From positions 1 through 18,122 of the forward strand of contig DKBS01000161.1 in NCBI GenBank assembly GCA_002451275.1: a stretch of DNA of 18,122 nucleotides, given 5' to 3'. The DNA is from Planctomycetaceae bacterium UBA6894. GTDB taxonomy: Bacteria; Planctomycetota; Planctomycetia; Gemmatales; Gemmataceae. A program made the translations under genes and the position numbers. Shown piece after piece: positions 5,830-12,599 of the stretch. The number at the start of each line of letters is the position of its first letter. Within the stretch, counting starts at the first letter, position 1. Below the pieces are notes generated by a model. The model made no database searches and was not told the origin of the DNA. It saw nothing but the letters and a program-made list of their open reading frames with translations.

Positions 5830-7446
5830 GTGGCGCGCGGTTGGCGAATCCAACACAAGCTGCTTTTGGGCGTGGTCCTCACGGTCTGCGTTCTGGGATT
5901 GGTGTTGGCAGGCACCCTGCGCGGCCTGTGGTCCTATTACCAAACCGTCAACGATGTGCGCGGCAAACTGGGCGAACTGAAGTCCGCTGAGCAATTGCGC
6001 GGAGCATTGGCCCGGCTGGTCAGCCCCAACAGCATGACCCGGTTGGCTGACGCGCCCGACCGCCTGCTGGAACCCCTGAACCAGGCGAAAACCCGCCTCC
6101 GCGAATACTCGACCGAGCTCGACGAACTGGCCTCCGGCAGTCCGGACCCCCGTGACCTGGTGCTGGAGCGCGAACTGGCCGGGGCCCTGAATAAAGACTT
6201 ACAGGCTCTGGAAATCGCCTTGAACACCCTGCTCGCTCCCCGGCTGCAAACCCCGGGCGAACCCTCCGGGCGCGACGCCTACATCGTCGCCGCGCAAGCG
6301 ATCTGCGAGCGCCTCGACCGCGACAGCCGCGACCTGCGCGACAAGATCCACGAGGATCTCGACCGCCACATCAACGTCTCACGCCGCAATTACCAGGTCA
6401 GCCTCTGGATCATCGTGCCAGCCAGCACCATCGGCCTGTTGCTGATGATGGGCCTCATGCGCGCCTTTTACGGCTGGGTTTTCAATCCCATCCGCGATCT
6501 CCGCGAGGGGGTCTCACGCATCGGCGAGGGGCACCTCGATGTGCGCGTGAAGGTGGACAGCGGCGACGAGATGGAGGAGCTTGCCAGCGCCTTCAACGCC
6601 ATGATGGCCCGCCTGCAGGAACACTCCACCGGGCTGGAGCGCCAGGTGGCCGAGCGGAGCCGCCAACTGGTGCGCAGCGAACGCCTTGCCAGTGTCGGTT
6701 TCCTGGCGGCGGGAGTGGCGCACGAGATCAACAACCCGCTCGCGAGCATCGCCTTCTGCGCCGAGGCCCTCGAGTCCCGGCTGAGGCAGCGTCAGGCCAA
6801 GGGCCCCGGCCCCGATGACGCCGAGATCTTCAGCCGCTATCTGGCGATGATCCAGGAAGAGGCGTTCCGCTGCAAAAACATCACCGAGAAGCTGCTGGCT
6901 TTCAGCCGGGGCGGCGAAAAGGCACGCGAGCGCACCGACCTGCCCAAGCTCATCCAGGCGGTCCTGGACAGCGCGCAGCACCTCCCGGTCAGCCGCGGCA
7001 AGCGCATGGAACTCGACACCCACAGCGCCGCCGGCCTCACCGCCTGGACCAATCCCGAGGAAATCAAGCAGGTGGTGCTCAACCTGGTGGTCAACGGCTT
7101 GGAAAGCATGGACGACGGCGGCGTGCTCACCATCCGACTGGGCAGCGAGCGCGGCATGGCACGCATCGATTTCGAAGACACCGGCTGCGGCATGGACCAG
7201 ACCACCTTGGAAAACATTTTCGAGCCGTTCTTCACCCGCAACCGCACCGGTTCGGGCACCGGCCTCGGCCTCACCATCACACACCGGATCATCCAGCAGC
7301 ACGGCGGCGAGATCGAGGCCGACAGCGCAGGCCCCGGCAAGGGAAGCCGCTTTGTGGTGCGACTGCCACGCCAGGCGCTCGAGGGCGGCCCCGCCCAAAA
7401 CGGACAGAACAACCAGAACTTCAAGGGCCCCCGTCTGGCGGCCTGA
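5830..7446 (+). CDS. Membrane-bound sensor histidine kinase (HAMP, NtrB/AtoS-like)
   Basis: 538-residue sensor kinase. Transmembrane helix 1 is at about residues 11-30. A mostly helical extracytoplasmic sensor of about 160 residues follows, then helix 2 at about 191-213, a HAMP segment (FNPIRDLREGVSRIGEG, ending near 265), and a short coiled coil. The dimerisation domain has the phosphoacceptor His298 in GVAHEINNPLASI. The ATPase domain shows the N box (LNLVVNGLES, Asn422), DTGCGM (450-455) and GTGLGL (476-481). The EINNPL style is typical of kinases paired with sigma-54 regulators. GTG 5830 is preceded by a perfect AAGGAGG at six-base spacing, which fixes the start. The response regulator begins 25 bases after the stop, so the pair is an operon. 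The signal is unknown; the sensor domain matches nothing I recognise. The C-terminal tail is Asn/Gln/Gly-rich. Confidence 0.95.
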   Translation: MARGWRIQHKLLLGVVLTVCVLGLVLAGTLRGLWSYYQTVNDVRGKLGELKSAEQLRGALARLVSPNSMTRLADAPDRLLEPLNQAKTRLREYSTELDELASGSPDPRDLVLERELAGALNKDLQALEIALNTLLAPRLQTPGEPSGRDAYIVAAQAICERLDRDSRDLRDKIHEDLDRHINVSRRNYQVSLWIIVPASTIGLLLMMGLMRAFYGWVFNPIRDLREGVSRIGEGHLDVRVKVDSGDEMEELASAFNAMMARLQEHSTGLERQVAERSRQLVRSERLASVGFLAAGVAHEINNPLASIAFCAEALESRLRQRQAKGPGPDDAEIFSRYLAMIQEEAFRCKNITEKLLAFSRGGEKARERTDLPKLIQAVLDSAQHLPVSRGKRMELDTHSAAGLTAWTNPEEIKQVVLNLVVNGLESMDDGGVLTIRLGSERGMARIDFEDTGCGMDQTTLENIFEPFFTRNRTGSGTGLGLTITHRIIQQHGGEIEADSAGPGKGSRFVVRLPRQALEGGPAQNGQNNQNFKGPRLAA

Positions 7447-7471
7447 ACGGTACACTTCGCGAGGTGATTGA

Positions 7472-9025
7472 ATGGGCAAGCTGCGGATTCTGTTTGTGGA
7501 CGACGAGAGGGGCCTGCGCGAGATCATGCGCGCCGAGCTCACACGGATGGGACACGATGTCACCGAGTTCGCCGACGGCCGCCTGGCGCTGAAAGCACTC
7601 GAGACCACCCGCTTTGACGCCGCCATCCTCGATTTGCGCATGCCCAGCATCGGGGGCATCGAGGTGCTCGAGCACCTCAAGCGCATCTCGCCGGACACCG
7701 AGGCGGTCATGATGACCGGCCACGCCAGCATGGAGACCGCCATCGAGGCGGTACGCCTGGGCGCGTTCGACTACATCACCAAGCCCGCGAAGATGGCTGA
7801 GATTGAAACCATCTTGATGAAGATTTCCGAGAAGCGCGACCTGAAGAACGCCAACCTGGCGCTTCAAACCCGTCTCCAGGCGGTGGAGGGGCCCAGCATC
7901 CTGGTGGGCGATTCCACCGCCATGCGCTCGGTTCAGCGGCTGATCGCCACCGTGGCCCCCACCGAGTCCACCGTGCTCATCACCGGCGAAACCGGCACCG
8001 GCAAGGAACTGGCCGCCCGTACCCTGTGGATGCAGAGCCTGCGCGACAAGAAGCCCTTCGTTCCCGTCAACTGCGGCGCGCTGGCGGAGAACCTCGTTGA
8101 AAGCGAACTCTTCGGCCACAAGCGCGGCGCCTTCACCGGGGCCGACCGCGACCACAAGGGCCTGTTCGAGGTGGCCAACACCGGCACGCTTTTCCTCGAC
8201 GAATTGGGCGAGCTCAACCGCAACATCCAGGTAAAACTGCTGCGGTTCCTGGAATCGGGCGAGATCCGCCGCCTGGGCGAGACAAGCCCCATCGAGACCG
8301 ATGTGCGGGTGCTCTGCGCCACCAACCGCGACCTGCGCGCCATGGTGGCCGAGGGCCACTTCCGCGAGGACCTTTTCTTCCGCGTCAACACCTTCGAGAT
8401 CCGTATGCCGCCGCTGCGCGAGCGCCGCGAAGACATCCCGCTCCTGGCCAGCCACCTCCTGGCACGGGCCGCCCGTCGCCCGCTGGAAACACTCACCCAG
8501 CAAATCTCCCGCTCCACGATGGACATGCTGTTGAATCACCCGTGGCCGGGCAATGTGCGCGAGATGGCCAACGCCATGGAGCACGCCTACATCCTTTCCG
8601 CCGGCGGCACCCTGGAGCCGGAGCACTTCCCCACCAGCGTACGAGTTCCCGCCGCGCCCCCCCAGGGGCGAATGCAACCCCCCGGCTACACTTCCGCCGG
8701 GTACATGCCCGCCCATGCGCCGCAATCGTTTCCGCAGTCCTTCCACCAACCGGCCAACCAGGGTTTCCCCGGCGGCTTCAGCTTCCCCGAGCCGTCACCA
8801 ACCGGGATGCATCCCGGACAACAGCCTCCAGCCCCGTCATCATATGCCGCGCCGTCCGGCCAGCCGTCCCTGCCGCGGACGCTGGAAGAGATCGAGATGG
8901 AGTGCATCTTCGAAGCGCTGAAACGCCACAACGGCAGCAAGACCGCCGCCGCAAACGAGTTGAACATCAGCGTGAAGACGATGTACAACAAGCTGAACAA
9001 GTACCAGGAACGCCAGGCCGGGTGA
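7472..9025 (+). CDS. NtrC-type sigma-54-dependent response regulator
   Basis: 517 residues in three parts. The receiver domain has acidic residues D10-D11, phosphoacceptor Asp54 (AAILDLRMPS) and Lys104. The AAA+ domain has Walker A GETGTGKE (172-179), the sigma-54 contact loop GAFTGA (219-224), Walker B TLFLDE (239-244) and the arginine-containing PPLRERREDIP. The C-terminus is a Fis-type helix-turn-helix (about 471-512, ending NISVKTMYNKLNKY). The linker between AAA+ and DNA-binding domain (about 392-468) is unusually long and rich in Pro, Gln, Phe and Gly. The start ATG 7472 has GAGGTGA four bases upstream. It is co-transcribed with the kinase gene, which surely phosphorylates it. An intact GAFTGA implies activation of sigma-54 promoters; target genes are unknown. 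Confidence 0.96.
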   Translation: MGKLRILFVDDERGLREIMRAELTRMGHDVTEFADGRLALKALETTRFDAAILDLRMPSIGGIEVLEHLKRISPDTEAVMMTGHASMETAIEAVRLGAFDYITKPAKMAEIETILMKISEKRDLKNANLALQTRLQAVEGPSILVGDSTAMRSVQRLIATVAPTESTVLITGETGTGKELAARTLWMQSLRDKKPFVPVNCGALAENLVESELFGHKRGAFTGADRDHKGLFEVANTGTLFLDELGELNRNIQVKLLRFLESGEIRRLGETSPIETDVRVLCATNRDLRAMVAEGHFREDLFFRVNTFEIRMPPLRERREDIPLLASHLLARAARRPLETLTQQISRSTMDMLLNHPWPGNVREMANAMEHAYILSAGGTLEPEHFPTSVRVPAAPPQGRMQPPGYTSAGYMPAHAPQSFPQSFHQPANQGFPGGFSFPEPSPTGMHPGQQPPAPSSYAAPSGQPSLPRTLEEIEMECIFEALKRHNGSKTAAANELNISVKTMYNKLNKYQERQAG

Positions 9026-9045
9026 AAACCGGGCCCGGAAAGGAT

Positions 9046-9070
9046 GGCGGGATCCGGGTCCGATCCCGCC
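9046..9070. terminator. Strong hairpin between convergent regulator genes
   Basis: GGCGGGATC (9046-9054) pairs perfectly with GATCCCGCC (9062-9070) around a seven-base loop, in the 46-base gap between the two convergent stop codons. It has no T run on either strand, so it is a non-classical terminator or mRNA end barrier. A second GC palindrome, CCGGGCCCGG, lies at 9029-9038. Confidence 0.6.
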
Positions 9071-9071
9071 C

Positions 9072-10115
9072 CTACTCCTCGGCTCGCCCCGGATCGTTCA
9101 GCTTCTTGTGCAGGGTGTTGCGGTTGATGCCCAGCCGCAGTGCCGCCTTGACCTGCACCTGGTCGCAATCGGCCAGCACCTGGTCGATCAGCTCCTTCTC
9201 CAGCCCGCCCACCAGGCGCTCGTGCAGGGTACCTTCGGGTAGGGTTTCAATGCCCAGTCGAACCAGTTGCCGGCTCAATCCGGCAATATCTCCCCTGCCC
9301 CGCGCGCTGGCGGCCGGCTTGAACCGGCGCTCGCCGCGCCCCGGCGGCGAAACCTTGGCCGGGTCCACATCACCACCGCGGCACAACACCAACACCCGCG
9401 CCATGTAGTTTTCCAGCTCGCGCACGTTGCCCGGCCAATCGTGCCGCAGCAGCACCTCCTCCATCGCCCGGGTCCAGCCCGGCACAGGCAACCGGTTGGA
9501 CTGGGCGTGCTTTTCCAGGAAGAACTTGGCCAGGGTCAGGATGTCCTCACGGCGCTCGCGCAGGGGCGGCAGGTAGACGGGCACCACATTCAGGCGAAAA
9601 TAGAGGTCGTCGCGGAAACGGCCCGCCTCCACCTCGTCCTCCAGCAACTGGTTCGAGGCCGCCACCACACGGGTGTCCACCCGGATCGTCCGGCTTTCCC
9701 CCACCCGCTCGAACTCGTTTTCCTGCAACACCCGCAGCAGCTTCACCTGCAGCTTCGCAGACATGCTGGATATTTCATCCAGAAAAATGGTGCCGCCGTG
9801 CGCCGCCTCGAACCGGCCGGTCTTGTTCTCGATGGCCCCGGTGAAGGCCCCCTTCACATGGCCGAACAGCTCGCTCTCCAGCAGACTCTCATTGAGGGCG
9901 CCGCAGTTCACCCGCACATAGGGACCGTCGGACCTGGGCGAAAGCTGGTGCACCGACCGGGCGACCAGTTCCTTGCCGGTTCCGGTTTCGCCCACCACCA
10001 GCACAGTGGCTTGCGTGGGCGCGACGCAACGCACCAGGCGCGCCACCTCGGCCATGGCAGCGCCGGTGCCCACCACTCCCGGGAGCGGTGCCTCGGCGTC
10101 CCTGCTAGCAGTCAT
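9072..10115 (-). CDS. Receiver-less sigma-54 activator (PspF-like architecture)
   Basis: 347 residues from ATG 10115. A short N-terminus of about 20 residues leads straight into the AAA+ domain: Walker A GETGTGKE (42-49), GAFTGA (89-94), Walker B TIFLDE (109-114), the PPLRERREDIL segment and HDWPGNVRELENYM. A basic linker rich in Arg and Gly (about 256-275) and a Fis-type helix-turn-helix (about 304-340, VKAALRLGINRNTLHKKL) follow. There is no receiver, PAS or GAF domain, so control must come from a partner protein, as with PspF and PspA, or from its expression level. An in-frame TTG at 10133 would add six residues; I prefer the ATG, with GGGAG about a dozen bases upstream. It lies 168 bases downstream of the sigma-factor gene on the same strand and converges on the response regulator. 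Confidence 0.92.
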   Translation of the reverse strand: MTASRDAEAPLPGVVGTGAAMAEVARLVRCVAPTQATVLVVGETGTGKELVARSVHQLSPRSDGPYVRVNCGALNESLLESELFGHVKGAFTGAIENKTGRFEAAHGGTIFLDEISSMSAKLQVKLLRVLQENEFERVGESRTIRVDTRVVAASNQLLEDEVEAGRFRDDLYFRLNVVPVYLPPLRERREDILTLAKFFLEKHAQSNRLPVPGWTRAMEEVLLRHDWPGNVRELENYMARVLVLCRGGDVDPAKVSPPGRGERRFKPAASARGRGDIAGLSRQLVRLGIETLPEGTLHERLVGGLEKELIDQVLADCDQVQVKAALRLGINRNTLHKKLNDPGRAEE

Positions 10116-10163
10116 GGCGGCCCCGTCTCCCAAAAAAATGATTCGGCAGATTCCTGCTGGAAA

Positions 10164-10192
10164 GGACCATCCAGACTGGCGAGGTCTGGTCC
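10164..10192. repeat. Stem-loop in the leader of the sigma-54 activator gene
   Basis: CCAGAC (10171-10176) and GTCTGG (10184-10189) flank a seven-base spacer, with flanking GGA and TCC able to add pairs. It lies 50-75 bases upstream of the activator's start, in the 168-base gap after the sigma-factor gene. It could be an operator or a leader hairpin. No clear terminator or sigma-54 promoter was found in this gap. Confidence 0.4.
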
Positions 10193-10283
10193 CGGGTGGC
10201 CCTTCCTCTTTTCTACAACCTTTCAGGGTTCCGGTGGGCAGCCCCCAGCCAATTCAGCAAAAGTGTCTGAAAACTGGGGCCTT

Positions 10284-11237
10284 TTAGGGCGTTACAACCG
10301 GTTTTTCCAGGGTTCCGTCCAGAGTGCGGCTCAGCCGTACCGCCGCCAACCGCGGATCTTCCCCCAGCACATGGCCCATCTCGCGCAGCAGGCAGGCCCT
10401 CCAGGCGTCGGCCTGATTCAGTCCGACGGCAAGCTCGTCGCCATCCACCAGGTCCTCCGTCATCGCATGGAAGGCCTCGCGCATCCGCCGAAGATCCCGC
10501 GAAACATTGGATTCATGCTTGCCCAGCAGTTCGGCCGCCTGGCGCTGCGACAAGCCGTGCCGCCAGATCAGGGCCAGCACCACCGCCTCGCGATCGCTGA
10601 TACCCGCCAGCCAATCCCGTGCCCGCACCTCGAACCGTCGCACAACGGCCTCGGGCAATTCCAACCGGTCCGGCAGGGGGGTTTCGGGGGGAACCTCACC
10701 CAGTTCCCTGGGGCGTTTGCGCGCTTCATCCACCAGATGGTTGTGGAACACCGTCAGAATCCACGGGATCAACGGGCTGGTTCCATCGTACCGATACAGC
10801 GGCCCACGGGTGCTCTCCTGCCCTCCCGCCAGCAGCAAGCCCCAAAAGCCAGCCACTGCCCGGTCGCGGGCCTCCTCATCCTCCCGGTAAACCAGACGCG
10901 CCTTCTCCATCAGGCTGTCCGTCAACAACCTGCCCGTGGCCGGCACGGTTCCCGCCACAAGACGGGTCCAGGCCCGCTCGCGCACGGCCTGGCCTTCCTC
11001 CTGCGCGCAGGCTACCGCCAGCCACCAGTCGCGCAGTCGCAATTTTGCAATCCATTGGCCGGCGGAAACAGGTGCCCCCTCCCGGATTCGACCCAACTCC
11101 AGTGCACGCGCAGCCTGACGGTTGAATTCAGCCGCGGAAAGAGGCAGATCCGGCCAGGTCATCCGACCCAGGTGGTACAGGATCTCTAGCGGTTCTCCGG
11201 GTTCTTTTTGCTCAGAATGGTTGTCTCGCATGGTCAT
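10284..11237 (-). CDS. Sigma-70-family (ECF-like) RNA polymerase sigma factor
   Basis: 317 residues from the ATG at 11237, which overlaps the MlaD-like stop codon by four bases (ATGA). An ATG two codons later is also possible. A region-2-like segment is at about residues 155-175 (SPLIPWILTVFHNHLVDEARKR). Region 4 is at about 210-256, with a clear helix-turn-helix (GLSQRQAAELLGKHESNVSRDLRRMREAF). An N-terminal stretch of about 120 residues and a C-terminal tail of about 60 make it longer than standard ECF factors, as is common in planctomycetes. The overlap implies translational coupling to the envelope protein gene, so the factor may respond to or control envelope functions. No anti-sigma factor is visible here; the extra segments may do that job (inference). 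Confidence 0.82.
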   Translation of the reverse strand: MTMRDNHSEQKEPGEPLEILYHLGRMTWPDLPLSAAEFNRQAARALELGRIREGAPVSAGQWIAKLRLRDWWLAVACAQEEGQAVRERAWTRLVAGTVPATGRLLTDSLMEKARLVYREDEEARDRAVAGFWGLLLAGGQESTRGPLYRYDGTSPLIPWILTVFHNHLVDEARKRPRELGEVPPETPLPDRLELPEAVVRRFEVRARDWLAGISDREAVVLALIWRHGLSQRQAAELLGKHESNVSRDLRRMREAFHAMTEDLVDGDELAVGLNQADAWRACLLREMGHVLGEDPRLAAVRLSRTLDGTLEKPVVTP

Positions 11238-12325
11238 TTGACGGGCACAAACAGCCAGATTTCCAACCGGGGTGCCGGCCCCAACGGGGTTTTGCCTGCC
11301 GGTGGGGGTTGATCCCCCATGCCCAGGGGCGTGACCCGCCGCCAACTCAGCCAGCCGGTTTTCTGGATGGTGTAGTTGTTCTTCAGGTGTTCCACCACCG
11401 ATTCCGCCTGCCGTTCGGTCAGCACGCGTCCCGGCACCCCCGAACCCTCGCCCGGCCGGCTGTAACCCACCACCACCACTTCCGATCCGCCGTTGGTTTC
11501 GCGGGCACACTCCTTGCCTGCAATCTCCAGTTTTTGCCGTCCCTGCATGGTCAGCAAGGCGGTCCCCGGCTCAAAGAGGTCCGATTCCGGAAATGACCAC
11601 GACCGCGCCTTGCAGTCAGGCCGTATGAGCGCCCGCTCCGGGTCCCGCACAAGGCTGCTGAAACCGGGCACCGACTGCATCGCCTCGGCGTCGCGCGTGA
11701 CCGCGCGCAAGGCCTCCTGCCCCTGCTGGGTCAGGCGCACCATCTGCTCATACAGGCTGGTGTCCGTGGCCAACTTCCCCAGGGAGCCCTGCCCCGCGTT
11801 CACGCTGTCCAGCGTTTTGCGGGCCGCCATGGTGAGGCCGTCCAGGCTTTTCAGGCTCTCCTCCAGCTTGCTACCCAGCTTCGGTCCCAACTCCGCCAAT
11901 TGCTCCAACCCCTTCTCCCAATCAGGCGGGGCGGCCCCGACAATCCTGGCCCCCGCCTCTAGGGGTTGGCTCCCGATCCCGGGATGAATCTCCAGGGTTT
12001 GCCCGCCCACCAAACCCTCTGAAACAATCCGGGGCCGCGCATCCGATTTCAGCACCGGTAGAAACCGTTCCTCCAGCCGTGTCCCCACGAGTACCTGCCC
12101 CTTTTCCAATTCAATCCGGGTCACCTCCCCGGCTTGGACACCCAATACACGCACCCTGGCCCCCACTTCCAAACCCCGCACCGCGGGGAAAGTGATCTCC
12201 AGCGTAAATCCGCCCGAAGTCAAGGAGCGGCCACCCTTTAGGACTAGAAAAGCCAGGGCGGACAGCCCGATCGTGATGGCAGCTGCCAGCGCCAGATTCT
12301 GGTATTTGCCCTGCTTGCGAAGCAT
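11234..12325 (-). CDS. MlaD/MCE-domain protein with OmpA-like C-terminus
   Basis: 363 residues. One N-terminal membrane helix (about 10-30) anchors an MCE/MlaD domain (about 39-116: TLEITFPAVRGLEVGARVRV, VLGVQAGEVTRIEL). A helical region of about 135-215 follows, containing the family's Asn-Gly-Gly stretch NAGQGSLGKLATDTSLYEQM. The C-terminal part (about 248-360) resembles an OmpA-like domain: SDLFEPGTALLTMQGRQKL, EVVVVGYSRP, LTERQAESVVEHLKNNY and RLEIWLFV. The usual peptidoglycan-contacting residues after the GH/GY strand look changed, so wall binding is uncertain. MCE proteins shuttle lipids between membranes with MlaE/MlaF-type transporters, which are absent from the window. ATG 12325 has GGGGAG five bases upstream. 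First gene of a minus-strand unit with the sigma factor, divergent from the DUF1559-type gene. Confidence 0.82.
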   Translation of the reverse strand: MLRKQGKYQNLALAAAITIGLSALAFLVLKGGRSLTSGGFTLEITFPAVRGLEVGARVRVLGVQAGEVTRIELEKGQVLVGTRLEERFLPVLKSDARPRIVSEGLVGGQTLEIHPGIGSQPLEAGARIVGAAPPDWEKGLEQLAELGPKLGSKLEESLKSLDGLTMAARKTLDSVNAGQGSLGKLATDTSLYEQMVRLTQQGQEALRAVTRDAEAMQSVPGFSSLVRDPERALIRPDCKARSWSFPESDLFEPGTALLTMQGRQKLEIAGKECARETNGGSEVVVVGYSRPGEGSGVPGRVLTERQAESVVEHLKNNYTIQKTGWLSWRRVTPLGMGDQPPPAGKTPLGPAPRLEIWLFVPVK

Positions 12326-12599
12326 GCGCGCTCCCCGATGGCCTCAACCGCCTTCAGCTCGCCATTATCCACCCTGCCCAGACACCGGGCCATCGCAATC
12401 CCCACCCAAGACCCGGATATTGGCCCGAAGGAAGGTCATCTTTTCCCAAACCTTGGCATTGTCTGCCTTTGCGCCCGGTGCCCGGGTTGGTTTAGGATGT
12501 ATCCAACGCCTTCTGTTCAGACAGCGTTCTTGTTTTAGCGCGCCATTCTTTGGGCCGGCCGTTTGGATCTTTTGCGGCCCGTATTTGCGGAGACACGCC
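12326..12599. promoter_or_regulatory. Divergent intergenic region with dyad
   Basis: This 274-base stretch separates the minus-strand MlaD-sigma unit from the plus-strand DUF1559-type gene and must hold promoters for both. A dyad GTTGG/CCAAC (12486-12490 and 12503-12507), with an inner GGAT/ATCC, surrounds TAGGAT, a possible -10 for the rightward gene. No convincing -35 is seen. The reading frame of the large gene is open through here, but the sequence does not look protein-like. Confidence 0.35.

Noticed and set aside
7421..8749. 442-codon minus-strand open frame opposite the response regulator
   Set aside because: Antisense shadow of a gene with unmistakable receiver and AAA+ motifs. The same applies to 6514-7743 (minus), 1712-2878 (plus), 3067-3948 (plus) and 3920-4897 (plus).
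9267..11189. 640-codon plus-strand open frame opposite the sigma-54 activator and sigma-factor genes
   Set aside because: It runs antisense to two genes with clear family motifs. Its translation is rich in His, Gln, Pro and Arg without recognisable domains, as expected of a shadow frame in GC-rich DNA.
11238..11510. N-terminal extension of the sigma-factor frame to 11510
   Set aside because: It lies entirely inside the MlaD-like gene in another frame and is Gly/Arg-rich nonsense. The ATGA overlap at 11237 gives a natural start.
12192..12599. N-terminal extension of the DUF1559-type frame back to 12192
   Set aside because: The extra residues are not protein-like and overlap the start of the divergent MlaD-like gene. 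ATG 12600 has a good ribosome-binding site and begins the zinc ribbon.
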